A stretch of DNA of 64,000 nt from Pezizomycotina sp. ARF18 (Eukaryota > Ascomycota), in NCBI GenBank assembly GCA_002224055.1, contig AZLU01000071.1, forward strand, positions 121,438 through 185,437. The letters run 5' to 3'. Of the stretch, positions 50,409 through 60,702 are shown piece by piece. Made by a program: the position numbers and the translations under genes. The first letter of the stretch is position 1, and the number at the start of each line of letters is the position of its first letter. The notes beneath the pieces were generated by a model. That model searched no databases, was not told the origin of the DNA, and saw only the letters and a program-made list of their open reading frames with translations.

Positions 50409-51861
50409 GGAATTCGTCCTCTTTCCCTGTCCATGTAGAAAAACAAGGCAGTTTGCGTACAACACCAACTGGGGTGTTGTATGTGGCAAAGTTCGTGGAA
50501 CATCGCATGATCTCTAAATTCTTCAGCTTCATTTCATCATCATTCCATCCCTGATTCATCGTCTTTGCATCATCATTGAGACTCGGAGCACCGTAGTCGA
50601 AACAGCAATGGGTTCTCACCTTCCAAGCCGTCGAAGGCTTCGAGGCGTGGCCATTCACGGTGTAAAAGCGACAGCGATGTAATCTCAGCGCGACCTCCAG
50701 ACGATGTTTTAAAACGGTACTTCGAGATAACACCCCCGCTTACCGCGACGACTACCGGCACCACAGACGCGGGTATGTCTACAATGGGCTCGGAAAGCAT
50801 TGGGAAAGCCTCGAACGGAAGCACAAAACCGCAAGGCGAATGAGTAGAAGGTTTTCCATCAGCCGAAAGGTCGTAAATAACTTCGCGACCGTGAACGTGG
50901 ACCGAGGAGATACGAGGGCAAGTGCAAGAGACCGGGCAAACTCATTACCGAATTCAATGAGGGCGACTCGGAGGTTATCTGCTCCCGCGATGCAACCGAA
51001 ACCGATGGATCTACTCTGCGGGAAATGCTTCAGACGTAAGTTTACCTCTTTCGTTTTCCTCATTTACGTTACATCCAATTTCGAGATGTCTAGAAGAACG
51101 ACCTTTACATTGCTAGTAATATGACTCACGCTTATATGTTTATCAAACTCTAGAAATGCCCTACGGTGCTGGCGCAAGGCTCTGCCTGGAAGACCGGAAA
51201 ATGTTCTGCCCCCCGTGCGTCGAGGACGACATGCTCAACCATAACTCCTCTCACAAGCTTGTCAAGCTCGCCGTCAAGATGCCAGAATCGCACCCTATGA
51301 CCGGTAACATCATATGTAGCGTCTGCAAAAACTGTATCACCCCCAATTCGACTAATTTTGGACATTAGGAGCATGTAATCGAAAGCTAACCTCAGCAATT
51401 ATAATTTCATCTAGTTGAACCCTCCGGTCCCGCTTATGCGTCGGCATCCTGTCTAACCTGCGATGTCTGGGCCGACTTCTTTGAGATATGCGCGCACTGC
51501 TGACGGAATCTGACCGACAAAAGGCTGGAATATCCTACGCGAGCATGGCGACACGCATCTACCGGCCGAGACGGTGTGGGCGTACTACCAACCTCCTGGC
51601 GAGGTCACTCCGGAGCGGCTCATGTTCGAGCGGTTCGGCCTGATACCTAAAAGGAATGCCGTCATCGGAGGCTCACGGAGGGAAAGCGGTAGCGCCGGCG
51701 TGTTTATGGCAAACACGGCCATATTCGGAGTCAGATTTACGCTCCGGACGTTCCGTTTTGAGAAACTTTTTTTTTTTTTAACTTTAGCGGACGAAGAGAA
51801 GGAGGAATATTCTAATAATGATGATGATAATGATGGTGATGATGTAAGAGTTGGTGTTTAA
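50409..51861 (+). CDS. Tandem ZZ-type zinc-finger protein
   Basis: A plus-strand gene whose 5' end is unresolved; a good TTTTCTAG acceptor at 50408 suggests an exon starting at 50409. The first part reads QGSLRTTPTGVLYVAKFVEH. A Ser/Thr-rich segment with VLKRYFEITPPLTATTTGTT follows at about 50710-50770. The first ZZ-like module starts with LCGKCFR, is split by an intron (51036-51153), and continues FCPPCVEDDMLNHNSSHKLV, matching the C-x2-C and H-x(4)-H ending of ZZ fingers. The second starts IICSVCKNC, continues after another putative intron (about 51375-51414), and has SCLTCDVWADFFEICAHC. After a frame change the C-terminal part includes TVWAYYQPPGEVTPERLMFE, and the acidic tail ends at 51859-51861. 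ZZ fingers bind protein tails or partners. The frame breaks in several places; opposite-strand ORFs here are shadows. Confidence 0.62.
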
Positions 51862-53669
51862 TACCGGGAGATAGAGTCACGACGGTGAACTTCATATTGT
51901 GGAAATTACGGTCGGCATGATGAGCATTCTAAAACGCCGCAAGGCAGATATCGACATTCCATGCTATGTCTTCTCTGGTAAGAGGGCCGAGGGGAAGCTA
52001 TGAGCTAGAAAACAAGAAAAAAAAAAAAAAAAAAAAAAAAAACCATCAAAAGGCAGATACATATTTACTTCGAAAAAGGAGAGGAGAAAACGAATGAGGA
52101 TTCACCACCACAGCCTTCAAATCTTTCAAACTGGTATATTAGCGAGAGGCCATGCGTCGCTTGGCCCTTGAACTCGCTTTCAATCGCGTATTTCGGAGAA
52201 GTCGATGACAAACGGAGATGATTGTCATACGATCCATGAAAGTCCTAAGCTTTTTTGGTTATACTCTGTGGGGCTTCCCTGATTCGAACAAAAGGCCGAA
52301 AACACATGGCCTCAGCGAGTGGGACTTCTCGTGGCAGGCGAACTCATAACTGTTTGTAATTTCGGAAACGACATGTCTTACTTGTTACCTTCTTGGCTAT
52401 GTAATCAATACTATTATTTAACAGTATCTATTGCCTGTTTTAGTTTTAATTCTGGCAAGCACGCAGGTATATACTTTTTGATATTTTTTTTATTACTTAT
52501 ATTTTTCGACGACGTATAATATCGGATGATCATATGGGTAATGTGTATGATGAATAATAAGATAACAAAAGACTCAGAGCTGTTATCATTCGGCGATCTG
52601 TTCAGGTAGTTACCCAATAGGAGTATCTTTGATTTTTATCTTATAACTTGGCGGAGGTAATGTTTTGGGGCCGTGATCCCCCCCCGGTCTTCTCTCATGA
52701 TCTGTTAGATATCTTATACAACTGGGAGAAGGAGTTTGTGGAGCTGTAGACGTTTTCGTTTAGTTTCAAAGTATTTTTAAATGTCAATGTCAAACGTCAA
52801 GAGGGTAGGTAGTTCACCTATAGCTACAGCCTCTAGGGATCGAGAAACACCTAATTCAGCCTTCTAGACGGGTGGTATCGTTGTGGATTCTGTTTAGTAA
52901 ACTAGAATAATTTCTTCGGAGATAAATCTGCACCTGTTCTAGAGGTCCCAGAAACTTTTGTTAAACGTTTCCCGCGTTTTGCGGTTCCGGTAAGAAAAAA
53001 AAGCGAGATACAAAAGCGAAATTTGCCAAAGTTTTAAGAAACGCTAAATATAGACAACAATTTAGGCAGACGTACTCCGAGTGGCCCCGGCGTGTACTCT
53101 ATTATAAACGTAAACTTGTCTAACATTATCTGACGTTTTGCGTATTCGCTAATTAAACCCCTACAGATTCTCCACACTTTTCGGCAATAATACGCCGAGC
53201 GAGACTCCCAATCTTTTTGCTATTTGGCATTTGATATTTGCAAGTATACACTAAGATCAAGTTTTTATTGGTCTTACTGATTGATTGATTGAGGCAAGAC
53301 TAAAGACATAGTAATTTCTTATCTTTGCTCGTGGGAGTAGGTGAGACCTTGAAGGCCTTTTAACATTAAAATCGTACTTAAGTTGAATTAAATAAAAAAG
53401 GATAGACGTGGGAATGAAGGATGAAAGAAGAAAAAAAAAAAATACAAGGCCGTAACTCCGTCCAGGTGAATTGAAGGACCGATGCCTTCCGCAGAAGAAC
53501 TGAAGAAAATGTACGTGTGAAGAAAATGAGAAGATGTACAATTAAAATGATAAAGTCAATAAGAAGTAGACATGCCAGTCAAAAGAATGTATCAAAAGTA
53601 TGTATGCTGAAGAATACGTTAACGAAGAGAAACAAAAAATATATGACATTTGAGTATACAAAATAATCG
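51862..53669. other. Intergenic, no gene recognised
   Basis: 3' flank of the zinc-finger gene and 3' flank of rhodopsin-family gene 4. It contains A26 at 52017-52042 and otherwise only short AT-rich ORFs. Nothing coding is supported. Confidence 0.6.
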
Positions 53670-55274
53670 CTAAAACGAAAGAAAGGCAGAAAATGGCGTG
53701 CTGATTAGCACATCGATGTTGTCGAAGGACTTCTCGAGTGACATAGCTTTGTTGAGTCGGGGCTTGTCAGCGGACTTGGCTTGTAAGGAACGGTAGCTGA
53801 AAGTCGAACTCGTCGAACTCGCTCTCGGTCCTGATCGAGTGTACCCTCGGCGGAACTCTTCGTGTATCGTGGAATTTATCCTCGTCGGGATTTCGATCCC
53901 TTCGGATTCGCTATGTAGAGACTGCTGCCGTAAGCGCTGGTATGCCATCGGATGTGTTATTACAGGGTGCTCGTACATAGCCACCTCCTCAACATGACTC
54001 CTCGACTGCTTCTCTGACCTGGCTGACTGGCTGACCTCAAGGACCAGCCACCGATGGATCGCTCGGATCCTCCTTCCCGTGTTTGTAGGCGACATCGGTC
54101 GTATCCCGCTGTAGTCGTCCAAGGAAGCAGCAACGGCCGCTTCTATCCTTTCCGGTTCGCTCGCATGTTCCTCTTGCTCGGCTTCTTGGGGAGGCCTTTT
54201 TCTTCCTGGCACCAGCTCTTCTTCATGCGGATGAGGTACGAAGGGCCGGGATGCTGACGATTATGACGCACAGCGCCATCTCGATCCCCGCGGCACCCAT
54301 CATGACGACGATGTCCTGGGTGATGGCACTGACGACGACTCGTGCAGTCGCAGCGATGACGGAGAGGAAGGTCAGGGCAAACATGGCGAAGATGCCAACC
54401 TTCTCTCGCATCGGCAGACGTAGGCTTCGAAGCAAGGGCAAAGACAGGAGTATCATGATCCCATCAGCAACAATAGTGAAGCCATATGTTCCGTAAAGCG
54501 CCGTGAAGACGGCAACACGGCATTTTGTCTGATGCAGAGACTTCGCCCGGCACAGAACTTAATCTGACGATCCAGTTCAATTCGATCTTTTGATATATAT
54601 CGGTTAGCCGATCCTACTTCTTGTAAATATTTCATGTCTAATCACGATATACTTACGGGTATGCAAGCGAAACATTTCCAGAAGATGAGACCGATGGAAC
54701 CAACGACGATATAAACCGTCGCAGCGATCAGATACACCTCATCCTGTCTACGCCAGACAAGAGAAGCCAATACAGGCCCAGGAAAGAAAACTTCGAGAAT
54801 GAGATGGAGACTATGTACAGAATAATCTGAACATATAACGCCTTTTATTAATGAAAAGAGATATCTAGTCAGATTTGGGTCAACCGGTAAAAACATATGA
54901 ACGAAACTAGAATAATATATTATATACCTTAAGCATCGCCGTAGGATGAGCATGGAAAAGCATCGGCTCGAGACCTCGACCAGATAGAAAAGTCTATATT
55001 CAATGACGGCTAAGACGAATGCTGTAACTGCTGTGATATAGCTCAGGATAAGTAGCCAGTCGTCCATCCTCAAGCCTATCGGGCCGAACAGGCGAACTCC
55101 CATCCTCAGCAGGAAGAAAATTGTCGCAACGCCCATGCATGTGCACCACAAGATAAGCATTGGCGTTCCCATATCGCTTCCAAATATGTGCTCGAGCAGT
55201 TGGAGTTCGTCGCTAGAAGCATCTGCTAGCAGGCTCGTCACCTCAGGATTAACCTGAGTCCAGTCCGCCGCCAT
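53670..55274 (-). CDS. Fungal rhodopsin-domain integral membrane protein 4
   Basis: The fourth seven-helix protein of this superfamily, on the minus strand and again divergent from the others. The ATG at 55274 begins MAADWTQVNPEVTSLLADAS. Helices include MLILWCTCMGVATIFFLLRM, then GLRMDDWLLILSYITAV with the W/D-D-W family motif, IAATVYIVVGSIGLIFWKCF and MILLSLPLLRSLRLPMREKV, and near the end MALCVIIVSIPALR. Introns: 54827-54927 and 54587-54656. A basic, Ser-rich cytosolic tail (EVSQSARSEKQSRSHVEEV) runs to the stop at 53670. Frame changes are present after each exon junction and near 54220, all of one or two bases with helices preserved. Its ligand is unknown. Confidence 0.85.
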
Positions 55275-58200
55275 GTTTGGCCCTAAGCAAAGTCCGATAA
55301 AAATTCGTTTGCGCTACGTATCGGGAAGGTTATAATAGTGTTTCTCCGTTATAAATTTGCAAACTTGAGGATATAACGAGAATAAATATAACGTTTATCT
55401 CTTCTTTTGGCGCGTTAACTAGGTATGTCGTCAAAACAGCACTTTTTTGTTTTGTTTTCCAGCTTCCGTTCCTCCCCCTCTTTTTATGAATGATGTTTGC
55501 CTCTTCTGCTCTTGGTATACCTCTAATTAGGATAAAAAACAGGTTTAAAAAACGTTGAAAGAGGGGAAAGGGACATAAAAACTGCTAAATACCTGGATCA
55601 GCAGGGTTTAACATTTCGAAGGGCCAGAAATGCTCAACAGGCAGACCATTATTAATATATCTCTCAGTCCATTTTTTCGACGATCTCGTTGGACATTCCG
55701 TGCAGGGAATTCTTGAATTGTATATACTCCGATTGGGCGACATGTCCGCGGTGGTATCTTCGAGTTTGTCCTAGAACCGGGATTAAGGATCGGAGGTGAA
55801 GTCTGAGAAGCGGAAAAGAAAGGAAAGGCCAAAGAAGAGACATCAAAGGGCACGGAGGATATATGGGATATTCAACCACAACCAAGAAGACAGTTGAGCA
55901 TACAGGAGAACAACCGAAACAATACTATTAAGCGATGAACCCATAGATAGAAATCAAATCCCCTATATTTTACCCGCCCCTCCTTAATGTGATTGCCTTG
56001 CTTTTACCGAAAGACGAAAGTCCTTTTTGGCTGTTTTGGCTGTCAAAAAAGAATACCCACCTGTACTCGTAGGAAGATCCCAGGAGCGAGTGGAAACAAT
56101 AGGGCTAAAAGAAGCCAAGTCCTCCACCCTATAATTGTCGAAGCATAAGCCTATTATTTCCTCTCACGTTATCATCGGAAGGACCTAGGGGAGAAGAAAA
56201 GTAAAAAAGGGGTTGTACACGGGCCCAGAATTCGGTGACAACAACGACGATCTTGTCACGGGTGCTGTCTCAACGCTGGGGCTCCTGGGTCTCCACATGG
56301 GAAATTAGCAAGCGTGTTTTTTCTTTAGAAGCCAGTCCTTCTCCAATTTACCCGCTTTAAGGTGCTTAAGTATTCCAATGAAAAAAAGAATCACCCATTC
56401 ATTCAAACAACAGCGATGTCGCAGGTAAGTTAAAGTCAGGGAAAAGGGCTCATAGGTACAAAAGAAAAGAAAAATCTTCCTCATGGCTGTTGCGTTGGTG
56501 ATACCGACTCAGCCCCACGGGAGGGACAATGTGGAACGCAATTCTTACCGTGGAACGAACCTGTCGAGCGCTACACGGCATGGCGAGTAGGTACATTGCG
56601 GGAGGCCTAAAGTCTATAGTCTCGAACCCGTCGGTCTACAAGCTCCACGGACTAGAGCGTCTACGAAATATTGAGCACCGAGGATCCGAAATGAACTTCA
56701 CTAGAACGAAGGAGGGGGTTTAGTTAGTATATGTTTGATCTCTCTTGCAAAAAGCCCATAGAAAATAGCGCCACGCGATAAGAACCTCACAGTTGCAAGA
56801 TTAAAATGGCGACGGTCTGCCATCAAAATTATTAAAAAAAAATTTTCTCTTCTTTTTGTAAACCATCGCGTGATGATGGACCTTCTCAAGTTAGCATGTA
56901 TCTTATCCTCCGGACGATTTGAAGCATCGGATCTTCAGGACACTATCGATCGGGGCCCAAAACCATAAAAGCCCGATGCTCTCCGAGTCTCCAAAGCCTT
57001 AAAACTCCTCGCGTTTCTTCCCGTCTTTAATTCCGCCTTTTTGGCTTCAACTCGGATCTTCTTTGACGCTCGAAATTTAGAAACCTCCAACTACTCTTCT
57101 TTGCTTTCTTTCTTTTTTCTTTCGGGCAAAGGAAAAAGAAATCTTCAGCCTTGAAAACTTACCAGGACCTACTCCGCAACTCGTCTCGAATGCGGTGGAG
57201 AATAGTTTAGTCAATAAAGCTCGCCAGCGTCAAGTCAACACATGACACCGTTACAGATGATGGTGCCCGTCTATTTACCCAGCTTGGTCACCAACCCTTG
57301 TCGCTGAGCGAATGAAAAAACCCCAACATAACGCAAGAGAATAGGAGCATCGCAAAACTTGTGCAAGTATGCTATAATAATATCAACATGCCCACCGGTT
57401 TGGACCCACGAACGAACCTGGAAAGCGTATGCGGTGCTTATCATCTTAATCCTATATCCGAGATAACCGTGTGACCTTATGAGGTCCTTGAAAAAAGATA
57501 TCAAATTTAGCATCGACAACAGGAAAAGAAAAAAGAAAAAAGAAAAAACTTCTCACCTGAAACCACCGTAGCTGGAAGCCTGTTGCTCGCTATGATATAA
57601 ACCTAGCATGGGAGTTGTATTATTTGGAAACATTTCTTCGGGAGCTAGACAACCCAATGTACCTGATTCGTGGTTAGTCGAAGACAATCTCTATAGAATG
57701 CTCGAATTGCGTCGACAGGAAAAAAAACAATGAAAATAAAAGTCCGATCCTCATTAAATCGAAGATCCCTGCCAAATATTGTTTTTCAAGCCGCCATGAT
57801 GGCATGATATTGGCACATTCCTACCATCTGGCCCGGAAATCAAGTTCCATCATGACAGCGTTCCCCTCCAAGACCATTCTCTGACTAGCGTATTGTCCTT
57901 TCTAGTCAATAGACCGAAGAGCCTTGCAGGTATATGTAGCAGGCAGCGGGAAAGCTGAATATTTTCCTATTTTAGCGTGGGGGTAACATTTATGCCCTCC
58001 TCTCGAAAGGGATATCATCGTATATTTCATTTCTGGAGTTTCATAGCTCGCGGCCTTAAACCTTCGAGAATTTCCTCGTTTGATACGAACCCGATAGCTC
58101 GGAAGTCTAAATACGAGCGTAGGAGGATCATTGCATGAAAAGTTAGCATAGTTATGAACATGATGTTCTAGAGAGTTTCAAGCTGTTCGGATATATTTCA

Positions 58201-58926
58201 CGGTGCTAATACCTTTGACTATTGGGGTATAGTTTCTATTCTTACTTTCGTGCGAATTTGACTTCGATCCTTTGGCGAAGAAAGATGCATCGGTGTTGCA
58301 AAGGATTAGCGCTCGTAGAGACGAAGGAAGCCGAGAATGAGGACCAGCTTGAAAACTGTAAGTCTTGTTAGATATTAGAATTCGAATAAAAAAATAAAAG
58401 AATAAAAAAAAGGCTCCTATTGCAGAATTGACGCATGTTTTGCGATAATGCGAGGGGGCCAAGGTGTTCAATGAGCAGTCCACAAGACGCCCAAGATTTT
58501 AGGCCATCCGCGAGAAGATGCTAGTGTATGGGTATATTGTCTTCACTCTTCGACAAGAAGTCATCGCGAGCAACCGTAAAGCCGTATATATGTAGGCTGG
58601 AGGCGTTAGCCTTTATTTGTTCTGCTTTGATTGGTGGAAAAACAAACTTGCTTAGCAATAAACGTAAATAACAAGACGACAACTTCGATCCAGACCCTTA
58701 TACTACCCGCCAGCGAAGGGATAAAACCCACCGAGAAGTCTCCGCGAACAGTCATACTTGCCATGTCGCCATGCGATGGGTTTCCCCTCATTTCCTTCGT
58801 CGTTGAGGATCGTTTGTTTCCGCACCTATAAATTGGACTTGATGCGTGGGCGGTCGTTGTTTTGTTTTTTTCTCTCCACGATATCGACTTATCACCATCT
58901 ATCAAGCGAGACTTCGGATACAAACG
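55275..58926. other. Gene-free interval between divergent genes
   Basis: The left end is the promoter/leader of rhodopsin-family gene 4; the right end is the promoter of the methyltransferase. ORFs such as 56529-56723 (+) and 57271-57519 (-) carry no motif. No repeats longer than simple A/T runs were noticed. Nothing coding is supported. Confidence 0.55.
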
Positions 58927-60046
58927 ATGCGAAAAATGTCCGACCACGACGAGAAATCTACAAAGAGTAAGTATTACGGATTCCTACTTGTCCTAGACAT
59001 GATTTGTGTTACTTGCGAGTAAACGCCGCTAATCCAGGGTTTACCTTTCGCAATTATGTAGAATGGCCGCCCGAGGCGAGACCTCTCAAGGCTATCATGA
59101 TTTTGGAAGTGGTTAAGCGAGATCATTCTAGCAAAAGCAGAATGGCTCGGACTGGACTTGAAAAGCTCGACTGGCCTGAAAGTTCTAGACTATGCAGCTG
59201 GTCCTGGAGTCGTCAGCAAGGTCGGTATCGCCCTATACCTAGGTCTCTTCACAAATTTTCTGGACTGTTAGGGAATATGTACTGACGGATCTCAAATGAA
59301 AGGCTATCGGACGTACGCTAGCCAGGTTGTCGCCGTCGATAGCTCCACGGCTATGATGGAAGCGTATGCTGCAAAATTCAAAGATCAGCAGGACAAGTTT
59401 AGCGGGCACCTCGGCGACCTCGTCGGTCCTGAGGACGACCCAAACTTTGACAGCGAGCAGTTTCGCAACTTTGACCTGGTAATCGTTAGCGTAAGTAGAT
59501 AATTCTTTCCTCCCCTCTTTCTCCTCTTCCTCTTCCTCCTCATTCTTCTCACGTCAGTGGGTAGCGAAACTAATTTCCTTCTTCACAAAATGACAGTTGG
59601 CATTTCATCACTTTGACGATCCTAGCCGGGCTGCTAAAAAGCTTGCAGCTAGGCTAAAGGAAGGAGGCGTTCTGCTCATCTTCGAGTTTAAGCCTGGCGG
59701 CGGTAACTTTCAAGAGGGCGGTAACCATGGACATCACCATCACCACTCCCAAGGCCATGACCACGACGTCGGGCACGGAGGCGAGGATCAGGAACCTAGT
59801 GTTGCTAGATCTCAGCACATGGGGTTCACTATCGAAGGCGTCGTAAAGCTGCTTGAGGATGCATCCTTCAAAGATGTGGCGACCTTCGACCCAGAAGTCT
59901 CTCTGGTTTGGAAATCTGAGGGCTCCAAAGCGCCGGGGGTGATGGATTTCGGCTTTGTCCGTCAAAAGGACATCAAGCAAGGCGATGATGGAAACGCACC
60001 GACGATTAAGAAAGATCTAATCATGGCAAAAGCCACAAAGGCGTGA
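58927..60046 (+). CDS. Class I SAM-dependent methyltransferase (UbiE/Methyltransf_25 type)
   Basis: A cytosolic small-molecule methyltransferase of roughly 290 residues. Exon 1 (58927-58966) encodes MRKMSDHDEKSTK; the second Met at 58936 is the likelier start by comparison with the family. Introns: 58967-59037, one near 59219-59290 with a non-consensus GTCGGT donor, and 59491-59596. SAM-binding motif I reads KVLDYAAGPGVVSK (about 59180-59220), motif II VVAVDSSTAMMEAYA, and motif III-IV FDLVIVS followed by LAFHHFDDP across the last intron, then LKEGGVLLIFEFKPGG. A His-rich insertion, NHGHHHHHSQGHDHD, sits between the last core strand and the final helix. Small frame changes occur in exon 2 and at the first junction (the A run at 58962-58964 is probably one short). 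The last exon is intact. The substrate is unknown. Confidence 0.9.
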
Positions 60047-60702
60047 AAGCGGACGTGAGCACCGCTAAACCTGTATCTCTCTCGAGTCAACCCTCCAACC
60101 CTGGTTAGCTTGCATAGCCGCGCCCCTCTTTCAACAGATGAGGGCAATAGATCAATGATACTTCCCTTTCACTGAGCAGCAGGATTGGTTTCGTATGATC
60201 TTGATGTTAAGCGCTCGACTATACCATTCTTCAACTTCGTCGTGTTAGTCGATGGTGTTTTGTCGTGATTGAAACTATGGTATCTGGTGATCGTGAACGT
60301 TACAAGACGAAGGAGTTGAAGGCCATGATAACTTAAAATGGCAGTGGTTGTGAGGGTTTTTTTTTTTATTTTTTTATAAATTGGTTGAATAAATTTCACG
60401 GTCCTCACCGCCTACTCAAACTAAATTTTATTTATTTATTTATTTATTTTGTTTACACATGATCTACAAGACAAGACTTCGTGATCACCATCCTCGTCCT
60501 CATCTTTTCATCATCAAGAAGTACTGTAGTAAACGTATTCAGTTTTAGCCTTATTCGTTAGTATATCTCATAAAGCTCTCCTCTCTATTAGAGGCCGTTG
60601 AAGTCGTCTGGAGCCAAAGAAACACCACGGCCATCTATAGCAGGAGGCTGTTTATTGAAGAAGACGCCTTTGTTTATACCTACTTGTACGGAGAGAAGAA
60701 TC
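60047..60702. other. Intergenic with TTTA microsatellite
   Basis: 3' flank of the methyltransferase and leader of the next gene. A (TTTA)n microsatellite lies at 60426-60450 and a T-rich run at about 60358-60377. An open frame reaches back to about 60598, but the first ATG of the downstream gene is at 60703. Confidence 0.6.

Noticed and set aside
50389-51398. Minus-strand ORFs of 80-115 codons, some with protein-like sequence
   Set aside because: The plus strand carries the ordered Cys/His pattern of ZZ fingers and matching introns; the minus frames are mirror images of it.
52270-52310. T-loop-like GTTCGAATC on the minus strand
   Set aside because: Its T stem would need mostly wobble pairs, and no matching acceptor stem or A box is found at tRNA distance.
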